A stretch of DNA of 64,000 nucleotides from Gelidibacter maritimus (GTDB lineage: Bacteria > Bacteroidota > Bacteroidia > Flavobacteriales > Flavobacteriaceae). Positions 43,490-52,978 of the stretch are shown here, one piece after another. The stretch spans positions 62,001 through 126,000 of the forward strand of contig NZ_JACGLT010000004.1 in NCBI RefSeq assembly GCF_014062315.1, in the 5' to 3' direction. The translations under genes were made by a program, and so were the position numbers. Under the pieces are notes generated by a model. The model saw nothing but the letters and a program-made list of their open reading frames with translations, did not search any database and had not been told where the DNA came from. The first letter of the stretch is position 1, and each line of letters opens with the position of its first letter.

Positions 43490-44293
43490 TTAAGGTTTGC
43501 GGATGATCCAAATGTCTTGTGGCAACCAACCGGCATGTTCAGGTGCCGTTTCAATATGCTCTAAAATTTCAACAGTGCTGAATAACTTTTCCATAAATGC
43601 TTTTGGTTGAAACGCGGAGTAGGTCCTATGGCCTTCCTTGACGTTTCCCCTGACCACCAGCTCGTCATTATTATACGATTTTAACTCGGCATTGGTGAGC
43701 TTGATCTTGAAATTGTCGCCTTGGGTGGTTAGGAATAGAATGCCGTTAGGCTTTAAAATTCGGTATAGCTCATTAAACCAATCGTAATGGAGTTGCTCAG
43801 AAAGGTGGGTGAAAATTGAAATACCATAAATAACATCTACAAAATTATCATCGTAGGGTAATTGAGCATTTAGCCCGTTGTTATTGAAGTGAATATCGGG
43901 CAGGTTTTTTGAACACCAGGCAATCGATTTTTTATTATAATCCGTACCATAATATTCGCAGCCATTACCGATGACCTCTGGCAAATGTCTAATAAGCCGC
44001 CCAGGACCACATCCCCAATCCAGTATGCGTTTATCTTTCAGTTCAATATGTTTCTTAAAATGGTTTTTTAACCACTTGGCAGTTTTAATACTCCCGGTGT
44101 AATATTTCTGATAATTTAATTGAAAGGACTCATATATTAGATAATCTGGCGGTAGTTTTACATGGGGATGTTCCAATTTAAAACGTTTATTGATCTTTCT
44201 GTTTTTGAACTTCTCCAAATTATAGCGCGCCCAATCTGCCGGATATAGTAATCCGAGTTGGCGTAATAGTGTAGATATTTGTCCTTTTTTCAT
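43490..44293 (-). CDS. Class I SAM-dependent methyltransferase
   Basis: The 267-residue protein has the Rossmann-fold motif I ILDWGCGPGRLIRHLP near residue 88, EYYGTDYNKKSIAWC as the acidic strand, and GISIFTHLSEQLHYDWFNELYRILKPNGILFLTT as the later motifs. It matches Methyltransf_11/25-type enzymes. The N-terminal 75 residues are basic and may hold the substrate-specific part. The substrate is not evident; sugar or small-molecule methylation is most common in this group. It stands alone on the minus strand. Confidence 0.88.
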   Translation of the reverse strand: MKKGQISTLLRQLGLLYPADWARYNLEKFKNRKINKRFKLEHPHVKLPPDYLIYESFQLNYQKYYTGSIKTAKWLKNHFKKHIELKDKRILDWGCGPGRLIRHLPEVIGNGCEYYGTDYNKKSIAWCSKNLPDIHFNNNGLNAQLPYDDNFVDVIYGISIFTHLSEQLHYDWFNELYRILKPNGILFLTTQGDNFKIKLTNAELKSYNNDELVVRGNVKEGHRTYSAFQPKAFMEKLFSTVEILEHIETAPEHAGWLPQDIWIIRKP

Positions 44294-44610
44294 CTCGCTT
44301 ATGGCCCTTAAATTTTCGCCTCAAATATAAGCGTATTCCTGCCCGATTAAAGGATATTTTATGCTTTGTGCGCCTAGATGTTTTCTGGGTTACATTTAAT
44401 CAGTGATAAAAGGTTTGCTTCAAGCATTAAATTGTCTCTATTAAAAGTGAGGTTTTTACTTGGTAACAGCAGCGTGATTAATCTTGTATAGTGCCTGTAA
44501 TATGTGGGCTTAGGATGTTATTTGCCAAAAACTTCCTGAATCCAAAGGGGTATAAATCAAAAAGACACCCCATAAATAAGGTGTCTTTTTCTTTAGCATT
44601 AGAATCGCAT
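44294..44610. other. Spacer with terminator
   Basis: Apart from the hairpin at 44559-44590 I see no gene or repeat in this 317-base stretch. Confidence 0.6.
44559..44590. terminator. Bidirectional intrinsic terminator
   Basis: AAAAAGACACC (44559-44569) and GGTGTCTTTTT (44580-44590) pair perfectly over 11 bases with a short loop. It directly follows the minus-strand beta-barrel gene and has A- and T-runs on each side. Confidence 0.85.
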
Positions 44611-45168
44611 TTAGAACTTATAGCCTAACGAGATTTGAAAGACGCTATTTTTGATATCTGGGTTTTCTGCAACCGTAGTTATCCCATAGTTATAGCGTGC
44701 TTGGGTAAATATATTTGGGGTAATAGCATAGCCCAAACCAATATTAAGTCCGAAATCAAAACTTGAAGCGTCAGTTTCGGCATCAGGGAGAGCGCTGTCA
44801 TCAAACTCTGCTTTATCATCGATTAAAAATGAGAATTGCGGACCTGCTTCCAAGCTAAATTTATCGGTTAGATAGTATTTGGCCATCACAGGAATGGCAA
44901 GATAGTCTAATTTGACTTTCATTGAATTCTCTACTTCTGAACCTTGTCTGGTGTATAACAATTCAGGTTGAAGTGCAAAAGTATCACTTAATTTAAATTC
45001 AGCCAGTCCACCAATGTGAAAACTGTAGAGGTTGTTTTTGTCAACATCACCACCGGTTAAGTTGGCAATATTAAGACCTGTTTTTAATCCAAAATCAACA
45101 TTTTGGGCTTTAATTGAAGTCGAAAGTCCGAAAACAACAAAGGCTGACAATAATAAAAGTTTTTTCAT
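44611..45168 (-). CDS. Small outer-membrane beta-barrel protein (OMP_b-brl type)
   Basis: I place the start at 45168 (MKKLLLLSAFVVFGLSTSIKAQ), a clear signal peptide; a longer frame begins at 45231. The mature protein (about 163 residues) has eight amphipathic strands: VDFGLKTGLNIANL, SFHIGGLAEFKLSDTFALQPELLY, LDYLAIPVMAKYYL, SLEAGPQFSFLID, FGLNIGLGYAI and a last strand ending in Phe. This fits the 8-stranded OmpX/OmpA-like porin_OmpL1/OMP_b-brl_2 group common in Flavobacteria. Function unknown. Confidence 0.85.
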   Translation of the reverse strand: MKKLLLLSAFVVFGLSTSIKAQNVDFGLKTGLNIANLTGGDVDKNNLYSFHIGGLAEFKLSDTFALQPELLYTRQGSEVENSMKVKLDYLAIPVMAKYYLTDKFSLEAGPQFSFLIDDKAEFDDSALPDAETDASSFDFGLNIGLGYAITPNIFTQARYNYGITTVAENPDIKNSVFQISLGYKF

Positions 45169-45526
45169 AATTGATTGTTTAAATATTAAATTAAAGAGAA
45201 GCAGTGTTTCAATAATTATTCCAAAAAGCAAGCCCCACAGTCTGTATTTTAGTGATAGGATTCAAGTGGTTGATAATCTATATGTTGTTAGAGTGTTTTT
45301 TTCTGACTTGTCCTGTCATAAAACCTCATGGCAGCGATGAAAAATCGGCAGTAAACTTAAAATGATCGGTTTTAGACTCATGGGTGGGCTCCTTCTTTAA
45401 GAGTGTTTTTCAGCTAAGTTTCGACGGTTATATCTATAAATTAAGTCCTGTGTCTTTGTGATATTTTGGTCTTAGTTAAACAGGGTTATAAAATATTTCA
45501 GTAGTTTTAAAGGAAATAATGGTCTT
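45169..45526. other. Spacer without recognised feature
   Basis: I find no gene, terminator or clear repeat in these 358 bases between divergent genes. TGTCTTTG near 45451 is a weak -7 like match for the plus-strand gene. Confidence 0.4.
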
Positions 45527-45919
45527 ATGGAAGCAGTGGAATTAGTAGAGAAAATAGCAACAAAACAAGAAGTAAAAACGCAACTCTTAAAAGTTTTGGA
45601 GGCGTTTCAAAATTTGGACTATCATAGCTTAAATGATTTATTGGATGACGATGCCTACTACGAAGACCTAAAAAAGCCCAGTTTCATTTACCGACAAAAA
45701 GAGATTTTTTCAAAATTTGACAAAATAGGCGATACCTATTTGAACATCTCCACCAATATTTGCACAGGCTGTTTGTGCAGTGAACCTGTGTTTGTCTTCA
45801 CAGGGAATAGGTCTGGGCATAAGTACGCCATCTACATTGAATTCACCCAGGGGGAGATTACGGATATTTATAGATGTACAGAGCAGTCTGATTGGTTTGA
45901 TACGGATATGCCGTTTTGA
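45527..45919 (+). CDS. Hypothetical protein (130 residues), possible NTF2-like fold
   Basis: I do not recognise a named family. The N-terminal helix (VKTQLLKVLEAFQNLDYHSLNDLLDDDAYYEDL) followed by strands (FVFTGNRSGHKYAIYIEFTQGEITDIYRC) suggests an NTF2/SnoaL-like cone fold, which binds small molecules. A CTGCLC motif near residue 80 and another Cys later could bind metal. No signal peptide. It stands alone between two long spacers. Confidence 0.5.
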   Translation: MEAVELVEKIATKQEVKTQLLKVLEAFQNLDYHSLNDLLDDDAYYEDLKKPSFIYRQKEIFSKFDKIGDTYLNISTNICTGCLCSEPVFVFTGNRSGHKYAIYIEFTQGEITDIYRCTEQSDWFDTDMPF

Positions 45920-46336
45920 TGATATCTTCTATTATACAACAATGTTGTTTAACGATTTTTAGTTAAGCGCTACAAAATTTCGCATGCTCCTATACGTAGT
46001 TCTACGTATTTTCATAAAAACTTCATGAATGGAATTCAAGAAGCTCAATAAATATTGAAAAATCTTCATATCTTGAGCTTTCCTAACAATATCTAATTTA
46101 CCACGCTATAATTGCCCTAACGGTTATGGTGTTTAACTAAGCTAAGATCAAACCTATAATGATTCAGAAAATTGTTCTACATTAAAACTTAACAAACATT
46201 TCAGTTGTTATTCTATTATAATCGTTTGGGTATAAACAAGCGACTATATTCGGATACTATCAAATCACTCGTTTAAATGGTTTATATTTAAGTTTGTTTA
46301 GTTACAGTCTGTGTTTAAATATCGAAAATAAAATAT
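45920..46336. other. Long AT-rich spacer before the restriction-modification genes
   Basis: No ORF of note is seen in 417 bases. TACGTA-GTTC-TACGTA (near 45995) is a small dyad, and TAAGTTTG (46289-46296) is a possible -7 element for hsdM, although no good TTG is spaced from it. This is the left edge of the accessory region. Confidence 0.45.
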
Positions 46337-48723
46337 ATGAATCACTCCTCACACAATAAATTAGTATCCTTCATCTGGTCAATCGCTGACGATTGCCTTA
46401 GAGATGTCTATGTACGCGGAAAATATAGAGACGTTATATTACCAATGGTGGTCCTTCGTCGTTTAGACGCCCTTTTAGAACCTACTAAAGACGCCGTTCT
46501 AGAAGAATTAGCTTTTCAACGAGACGAAGCTAAGTTTACCGAATGGGACGAAACGGGTTTGCGCGAAGCTTCTAATTATGTGTTTTACAATACCAGCAAA
46601 TGGACCCTTCAAAAAATAAAAGACACCGCAACCAACAGTACACAAATACTACAAGCCAATTTTGAAGACTACTTAAACGGGTTTAGTCCTAATGTGAAGG
46701 AAATTGTAGAAAAATTCAAACTGCGTAGTCAAGTGCGTCACATGGCATCTAAAGATGTGCTGTTGGATGTGTTGGAGAAATTCACCTCGCCTTATATCAA
46801 CTTAACCCCGTATGAGAAAGAAGATCCGGAAGGTAGAAAACTGCCGGCGCTGTCTAACTTAGGAATGGGCTATGTGTTTGAAGAGTTGATCAGAAAATTC
46901 AACGAAGAAAATAACGAAGAAGCAGGAGAGCACTTTACACCAAGAGAGGTAATCGAATTAATGACACACATCATTTTCGATCCTATTAAAGACCATCTAC
47001 CACCTGTAATGACCATTTACGATCCAGCTTGTGGAAGTGGAGGAATGCTTACAGAATCTCAAAACTTTATCAAAGACGAAGAGGGTACTATTCGCGCTAT
47101 GGGCGATGTCTATCTCTTCGGAAAGGAAATTAACGATGAAACCTACGCCATTTGTAAAAGTGATATGATGATCAAGGGCAATAACCCCGAAAACATTCGT
47201 GTGGGTTCTACTTTATCTACCGATGAATTTGCAGGAACTACCTTCGATTTTATGTTATCCAATCCGCCGTATGGAAAATCATGGAGCAGTGAGCAGAAAT
47301 ATATAAAGGATGGTAAAGATGTGATTGATCCGCGTTTTAAAGTGATGCTTTCCGATTATTGGGGCGTAGAGGAGGAGGTTGATGCTACCCCACGTTCTTC
47401 CGATGGACAATTACTGTTTTTAATGGAAATGGTATCTAAAATGAAACCTTTAACCCAAAGCCCAACCGGAACCCGAATTGCTTCAGTACATAACGGTTCC
47501 AGTTTGTTTACGGGTGATGCTGGAGGTGGCGAAAGTAACATCCGAAGATATATTATAGAAAACGATTGGTTAGAAGCCATTGTACAATTGCCGAATAACC
47601 TGTTCTACAATACAGGAATTACCACTTATATCTGGATTTTAAGTAACAACAAACCAGAGCACCGACAGGGAAAAGTACAACTGATAGATGCAGGTGAGCT
47701 GTACAGAAAACTGCGTAAAAACTTAGGAAACAAAAACTGTGAATTCGCCCCAGAGCATATTGATGAAATTTTGGAGGTTTATACCGAAATGAAAGTGGCA
47801 GAACGCGAAGGTGATAGTGGCATCGCTGCTCAAATTTTCGATAATGAAGACTTTGGATATTATAAAGTTACTATCGAACGCCCAAAACGATTGAAAGCAC
47901 AGTTTACCCCAGAACGTATAGAAAGTTTACGTTACGATAAGTATTTAGAAGAACCTATGCGCTATGCGTATGAAACTTATGGAGAAAGCGTCTATGACGA
48001 TATAAGTGTACACGCAGAGGAGCTTTTAGAATGGTGCGAGCAAAACGATTTAAACCTGTCTGCCGCCAATAAAAAGAAACTCACAAAAAAGGAGACTTGG
48101 AAAAAGCACCAGCACCATATAAAATTAGCAAAGCAGTTAGAAGCGCATTTTGGCAATACATTATATACCGACTATAATGCATTTGAAAAAGAAGTCAACG
48201 ACATCATTAAAAAGGAGAAATTAAATGCTTCAGCTTCCGATAAAAAAGCGGTGCTAAATGCAGTGAGCTGGTACGATGCCGATGCGGAAAAAGTGATTAA
48301 AAAGAAGGTAAAATTAACGGGCGATAAGCTACAGAATCTGCTCATCCACTTAGGCTGCAAAGAAGAAGACTTAGCCGATTTTGGATATTTTCCTTACGAA
48401 TCCGTCATTGCGAAAGAGGAACGATTGAAGCAATCTCATCAAAAAAACCTCTACATCACCTACGAAACCGAAAGCGATTTACGAGATACCGAAAATGTAC
48501 CGTTGAAAGACAATATTCACAGTTATTTCAAAAGAGAAGTTCAGCCACACGTAGAAGAAGCGTGGATCAATCTGGATAATACCAAAATAGGTTATGAAAT
48601 TAGTTTTAACAAATATTTCTATAAACACACGCCTTTGCGAAGCATAGAAGCGGTGACACAAGATATTCTTGAATTAGAAAAGCAAAGTGATGGATTGATT
48701 ACAGAAATTTTACAATTAACGTA

Positions 48724-48724
<1 letters not shown>
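46337..48724 (+). CDS. hsdM: Type I restriction-modification methyltransferase subunit
   Basis: The 795-residue protein has an HsdM N-terminal domain (YRDVILPMVVLRRLDALLE) and an N6-adenine methylase core: GEHFTPREVIELM, YDPACGSGGML as motif I, and SNPPYGKSW as motif IV. After about residue 540 a long extra C-terminal part with coiled-coil-like Lys/Glu runs follows, making it longer than the usual 500-550 residues. With HsdS it methylates adenine at the host recognition site. Its stop codon touches the first base of the REP palindrome at 48724. Confidence 0.95.
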
Positions 48725-48873
<149 letters not shown>

Positions 48874-48907
48874 TTTTTTATAATAACACCCGACGATCAA
48901 AATTAAA

Positions 48908-49840
48908 ATGACCAAAAAATTCCAAAATAAATATAGAATCGCCTCAGCACGATTGCAAAATTGGGATTACGGTAGTAATGCTGCCTATTTCATTACCATT
49001 TGCACGCAGAACAGGGAATGTTATTTTGGAAACATAATTGAACAAAAAATGATGTTAAACAATTCGGGTCAAATTGCTGAAAACATTTGGTATCAAATCC
49101 CAAACCAATTCCCATATGTCGCATTGGGCGATTTTGTGGTCATGCCCAATCATGTGCACGGAATATTGATGATTAATAAACCCGATGATATTGTTATTGC
49201 GAATGGGGGTTCGGTTGACGATACCAATTCCGTTGATGACATCGTTTCGGTTGATGATACCGTTTTGATTGGCGAAAACATATCGGTTGATGATAATGTT
49301 TCGGATGACAATACCGTTTCGGATGACGATACCGTTTTGGTTGGCGATTCCGTTTCGGTTGACGATATTGTATTGGTTGATAATTCCATTTCGGATGACA
49401 ATACCGTTTCGGATGACGATACCGTAGAGACGCGATTAATCGCGTCTCTACCATCCCGCGCGCCATCCCGCGTGTCACCCATCGCGCCATCCCGCGCACC
49501 ATCCACCACGTCATCCACCGCACCACCCACCGCGTCGTCCAACAAATCATCCAACGAATCATCCACCGCGTCAACATTCAACGCATCATCCACGCCATCA
49601 TCCAAACCAACCGGCGGGATAACCGGCAACAAAAACCCAATGATTCATGAAAACATTTCCCGAATTATCCGATGGTACAAAGGACGATGCACCTTTGAAA
49701 TACGAAAAACGCAACCCGATTTTGGGTGGCAATCCCGATTTCACGACCATATCATAAGGAATGAAACAGCCTTTCAAAAAATTACAAAATATATTATTGA
49801 CAATCCCAAAAATTGGAATGCCGATAAATTTTATTCTTAA
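48908..49840 (+). CDS. REP-associated tyrosine transposase (RAYT/Y1 family) with in-frame repeat expansion
   Basis: The 310-residue protein has a Y1/HUH nuclease core split in two. Residues 1-95 read AYFITICTQNRECYFG and VVMPNHVHGILMI, with the HxH metal site. Residues 243-310 read ISRIIRWYKGRCTFEIRK and KYIIDNPKNW, with the candidate catalytic Tyr. Between them about 145 residues are pure repeat: twelve hexapeptides like VSDDDT (18-bp unit), then tetrapeptides like PSRA (12-bp unit). The usual RAYT length is about 180-200. It sits between hsdM and hsdS. Whether the expanded protein is active is unknown. Confidence 0.85.
   Translation: MTKKFQNKYRIASARLQNWDYGSNAAYFITICTQNRECYFGNIIEQKMMLNNSGQIAENIWYQIPNQFPYVALGDFVVMPNHVHGILMINKPDDIVIANGGSVDDTNSVDDIVSVDDTVLIGENISVDDNVSDDNTVSDDDTVLVGDSVSVDDIVLVDNSISDDNTVSDDDTVETRLIASLPSRAPSRVSPIAPSRAPSTTSSTAPPTASSNKSSNESSTASTFNASSTPSSKPTGGITGNKNPMIHENISRIIRWYKGRCTFEIRKTQPDFGWQSRFHDHIIRNETAFQKITKYIIDNPKNWNADKFYS
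49204..49425. repeat. In-gene 18-bp tandem repeat (hexapeptide VSDDDT type)
   Basis: About twelve copies of GTTTCGGATGACGATACC and variants run in frame through the transposase gene. The copies encode V/I/N-S-V/D-D-D/N-T/I/S hexapeptides. Copy divergence shows the array is not recent. Confidence 0.85.
49424..49451. repeat. Perfect 28-bp REP-like palindrome inside the RAYT gene
   Basis: GTAGAGACGCGATT is followed directly by its own reverse complement. Its core CGCGAT matches the core of the palindrome and array at 48724-48836. It marks the border between the 18-bp and 12-bp repeat zones of the gene. Confidence 0.9.
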
Positions 49841-49953
49841 TCCATAATCCTAAATGAAGGTAGAGAGATATATATGATATCAAATAACAGAACAATCAAA
49901 AGCAATTCAAATAGGAATGGATACATGTGTTGTGCAATTAAAATAAGTCATTT

Positions 49954-50223
49954 ATGTTAGAAAAATTTAAGAAATATTTAATTGATCAAGGTTATAGTGA
50001 ATTGACGCCATCTGGAAATCCATCGACTGTTTACGATTATATAAAACGGATTGAGAGGATTTGCGAAAGGGAAAATATAACTATTAAAGACTTGGGTCTT
50101 AATATCAGGTTTTATGTGGAGAAGTATGGTCCTTACGGGAAAGAAGCTGAATTTGGAAAAAGGAGTCATAGCGCATTTATAAATGCTTTAAGAAGATTTG
50201 AAGATTTTATACAAATAAACTGA
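49954..50223 (+). CDS. Hypothetical protein (89 residues) ahead of hsdS
   Basis: I do not recognise the family with confidence. The protein is all-helical in appearance (LEKFKKYLIDQGYSEL, VYDYIKRIERICERENI, SHSAFINALRRFEDFI), similar in layout to the core-binding domain of tyrosine recombinases but without a catalytic part. Its stop is one base before the hsdS start, so it is coupled to hsdS. It may assist specificity-subunit function or be a remnant of a recombinase; both are guesses. Confidence 0.6.
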   Translation: MLEKFKKYLIDQGYSELTPSGNPSTVYDYIKRIERICERENITIKDLGLNIRFYVEKYGPYGKEAEFGKRSHSAFINALRRFEDFIQIN

Positions 50224-50224
50224 T

Positions 50225-51601
50225 ATGCACAATATAAATAGCCAAATAGGATCAAAAGAAAAGAAGCCATTAACCACGTCACCACCTAAATCAACGGTTC
50301 AGACATATTCTCGCTATAAAGATTCTGGCGTGGAATGGCTGGGGGAAATTCCAGAGCATTGGGAGGTCAGAAAAATTAAATATTTATTTAAAGAAAAGAA
50401 TTCTTTATTTATCGATGGAGATTGGATTGAAAGTAAAGACTTAGGAAGTGATGAGGTTTACTATTTTACAACTGGAAATATCCGAGAAATAAAGTTTTAT
50501 GATAAAGAAAGGTCATATATTTCAAATGATACCTTTAGAAGGTTAAACTGCACTGCCATAGCAGAAAATGACATTCTAATTTCACGTTTAAACGTACCTT
50601 TAGGAAGATGTTGCATAGCTCCCAAATTTGATAAAAAATCTATCGTATCAGTAGATGTGTGTGTCTTTCGTCCGGACAAGGGTTTTAATAGGGGTTTTCT
50701 AGTATATTTAATGAATTCACCTCAGTATTTTACTCATACAGAGAATGAAGCTAGAGGAGCTATAATGAAAAGGATTAGTCGTTCGATCTTAGGAAATATA
50801 GATATACCAATACCTCCCCTCCAAGAACAAACCGCCATCGCCAACTTCTTAGACGACAAAACCGAAAAGATAGACCAAGCCATTTGCATTAAGAAGCAAC
50901 AAATAGCGCTTTTAAAAGAACGCAAACAAATTTTGATACACAAAGCGGTGACAAGAGGTTTGGATGATTATGTGCCACTCAAGGACTCAGGTGTCAAGTG
51001 GGTTGGAGAGATTCCGGAGCATTGGGCGTCAGTTTCTTTTAGAAGAATTTCTAGTTTACAGCAAGGACTACAAATAGCAATTGATAAAAGATTAGAAGAA
51101 CCAATTGGTGATGCTTTAGAATATATTACTACAAAATCAATTCATAATCCAAACGATCCAAAACACTATGTTACTAAGCCTAAAGAAAATGTAATATGTG
51201 ATTATCAAGATGTTTTATTAGGTAGGACTGGCAATACAGGAGAAGTTGTCACAAATATTAGAGGAGTGTTCCATAATAATTTTTTCAAAATCGATTATGA
51301 TAAAAACAAAATCGAACGAGATTTTCTTGTAAATTATTTAAACACTCAGGGTATTCAAGAGTTAATTATGTTATCAGCTGGAGTAACCACAATTCCAGAT
51401 CTAAATCATGGTGAATTTCTTAGTTTACCAATTGTTTTACCACCACTTTCAGAACAAAAAGAAATATCAAAGTATATAGAAAGGGCTTCCCAAAAAATCG
51501 ACACTGCCATTTCCCTAAAACAGCAAGAGATTGCGAAGTTGCAGGAGTATAAGCGTAGTTTGATCAATAGTGTGGTAACGGGGAAGGTGAAAGTGTGTTA
51601 A
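50225..51601 (+). CDS. hsdS: Type I restriction-modification specificity subunit
   Basis: The 458-residue protein shows the two-fold HsdS layout. Each half begins with a conserved block (YKDSGVEWLGEIPEHWEVRKI near residue 31 and LKDSGVKWVGEIPEHWASV near 252). Each ends with a coiled-coil spacer (PLQEQTAIANFLDDKTEKIDQAI and PLSEQKEISKYIERASQKIDTAI). The two target-recognition domains between them differ, so the DNA target is bipartite. HsdS guides HsdM and HsdR. The Fic gene follows after a 241-base gap. Confidence 0.95.
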   Translation: MHNINSQIGSKEKKPLTTSPPKSTVQTYSRYKDSGVEWLGEIPEHWEVRKIKYLFKEKNSLFIDGDWIESKDLGSDEVYYFTTGNIREIKFYDKERSYISNDTFRRLNCTAIAENDILISRLNVPLGRCCIAPKFDKKSIVSVDVCVFRPDKGFNRGFLVYLMNSPQYFTHTENEARGAIMKRISRSILGNIDIPIPPLQEQTAIANFLDDKTEKIDQAICIKKQQIALLKERKQILIHKAVTRGLDDYVPLKDSGVKWVGEIPEHWASVSFRRISSLQQGLQIAIDKRLEEPIGDALEYITTKSIHNPNDPKHYVTKPKENVICDYQDVLLGRTGNTGEVVTNIRGVFHNNFFKIDYDKNKIERDFLVNYLNTQGIQELIMLSAGVTTIPDLNHGEFLSLPIVLPPLSEQKEISKYIERASQKIDTAISLKQQEIAKLQEYKRSLINSVVTGKVKVC

Positions 51602-51745
51602 TTAACTTATTAAGAAATGAAGTTAAAAGAAGTTGAAGAATGGCGCAATTTTAAGAAGATGAAGTCTAGGCTGTTCAATAGTAGTCATGTGAAAAAGCAC
51701 CATCAATAGAAACTTGGTAGGTAAGAGGTAAATTTAGAGGTGTTA

Positions 51746-51777
51746 TTATTTTACTTTTTGATATAAAAGTAAAATAA
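51746..51777. promoter_or_regulatory. 32-bp inverted repeat upstream of the Fic gene
   Basis: TTATTTTACTTTT (51746-51758) and AAAAGTAAAATAA (51765-51777) are a perfect 13-bp inverted repeat with a six-base centre. A further GTAAAATA half-like copy lies near 51811. It could be an operator for the Fic/hsdR unit or a weak terminator after hsdS; an operator fits better because no T-run follows. A 30-codon ORF (51617-51709) in the same spacer has no support. Confidence 0.5.
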
Positions 51778-51842
51778 GAGAGCTGTCTATTATACCTTTT
51801 TGTATTATTGTAAAATAGCAATGGGTTTAAATTTACTTAATA

Positions 51843-52967
51843 ATGGATAATTATAAATTGGGTATATATCAGCAACAAGGCTATTATAAAAGTTTCCAGC
51901 CTACCTATATCAATCGGGGATGGCGCATTTCGGATATGCAGGTGTGGCAATTGCTTAGTCAGGCCGATCGGCATTTGGGGCGTTTGGACATGTATTCGGA
52001 GTATGTGCACATTGAGTTATTTATCCAGATGCACATTGCCAAAGAAGCCGTGCAGTCTTCCAAAATTGAGGGAACCCAAACCAATATCAAAGATGCTTTC
52101 TTGGCCAAGGAAGATGTCCTAACCGAAAAACGGGATGATTGGGAGGAAGTACAGAATTATATTCAGGCCATGAAGCAAGCGGTTGAATTATTGCATCGCT
52201 TGCCATTTTCCTCCCGACTTATAAAACAAACGCATAAAATTTTGTTGCACGGGGTGCGCGGCGAGCATAAGATGCCGGGAGAATACCGCCGCAGTCAGAA
52301 TTGGATTGGTGGAGCAAGTATTAACGATGCGATTTTTGTGCCGCCTATTCACACCGATGTTAACGAGCTGATGTCCGATATCGAAAAATTTGCCAATGAC
52401 GATAGCAACCCATTGCCAGATCTTCTTAAGGTAGCCCTCATCCATTACCAATTTGAAACGGTACATCCTTTTCTGGATGGAAACGGGCGAGTGGGGCGTT
52501 TGCTAATCACATTATACCTGGTAAACAAGGGGATTTTGAAACAGCCAATTCTTTATCTCTCCGATTTTTTCGAAAAGAACAGAAGTTTATATTATGACAA
52601 CTTAATGCGGGTACGCACCCACAACGATCTTAATCAATGGTTCAAGTTTTTTCTGACTGGCGTCATTGAAACGGCTAAAAATGGAGTAAAAACTTTTGAT
52701 GGCATTTTGCAATTGCAAAAAGAAATAGATGGAAAGCTAAAAGACATTGGCGCACGTAGTGGTGATGCTTTTAAAGTAGTGCAATATTTATATTCCCATC
52801 CCATTATTACGGCTCATAAAGTAAGTGAGATAACGGGAAAATCAATGAGACCTGCCTACAATCTCATAAACGTATTGGAGGATCTGGACATCCTTACTGA
52901 AATAACTGGGGCACAGCGAGGACGCCTCTATCTTTTTAAAGAATATGTCAACTTATTTAACGATTAA
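51843..52967 (+). CDS. Fic-family protein (AMP transferase type)
   Basis: The 374-residue protein has a Fic/DOC N-terminal segment, the inhibitory helix motif SSKIEGTQ near residue 75, and the active-site loop VHPFLDGNGRVGRLLI with catalytic His208. A winged-helix-like C-terminus follows (VVQYLYSHPIITAHKVSEITGKSMRPAYNLINVLEDL). Fic enzymes usually move AMP to a Ser, Thr or Tyr of a target; the in-cis inhibitory helix keeps them low. It is 11 bases ahead of hsdR and therefore is part of the restriction operon. The target is unknown. Confidence 0.93.
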   Translation: MDNYKLGIYQQQGYYKSFQPTYINRGWRISDMQVWQLLSQADRHLGRLDMYSEYVHIELFIQMHIAKEAVQSSKIEGTQTNIKDAFLAKEDVLTEKRDDWEEVQNYIQAMKQAVELLHRLPFSSRLIKQTHKILLHGVRGEHKMPGEYRRSQNWIGGASINDAIFVPPIHTDVNELMSDIEKFANDDSNPLPDLLKVALIHYQFETVHPFLDGNGRVGRLLITLYLVNKGILKQPILYLSDFFEKNRSLYYDNLMRVRTHNDLNQWFKFFLTGVIETAKNGVKTFDGILQLQKEIDGKLKDIGARSGDAFKVVQYLYSHPIITAHKVSEITGKSMRPAYNLINVLEDLDILTEITGAQRGRLYLFKEYVNLFND

Positions 52968-52978
52968 TAATTAAAAGA

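Noticed and set aside
49150-49632. Two long minus-strand frames over the transposase repeats
   Set aside because: They are by-products of in-frame tandem repeats, which leave several frames open; they have no motif or promoter.
51617-51709. 30-codon ORF between hsdS and fic
   Set aside because: Too short, no own terminator and no recognisable motif.
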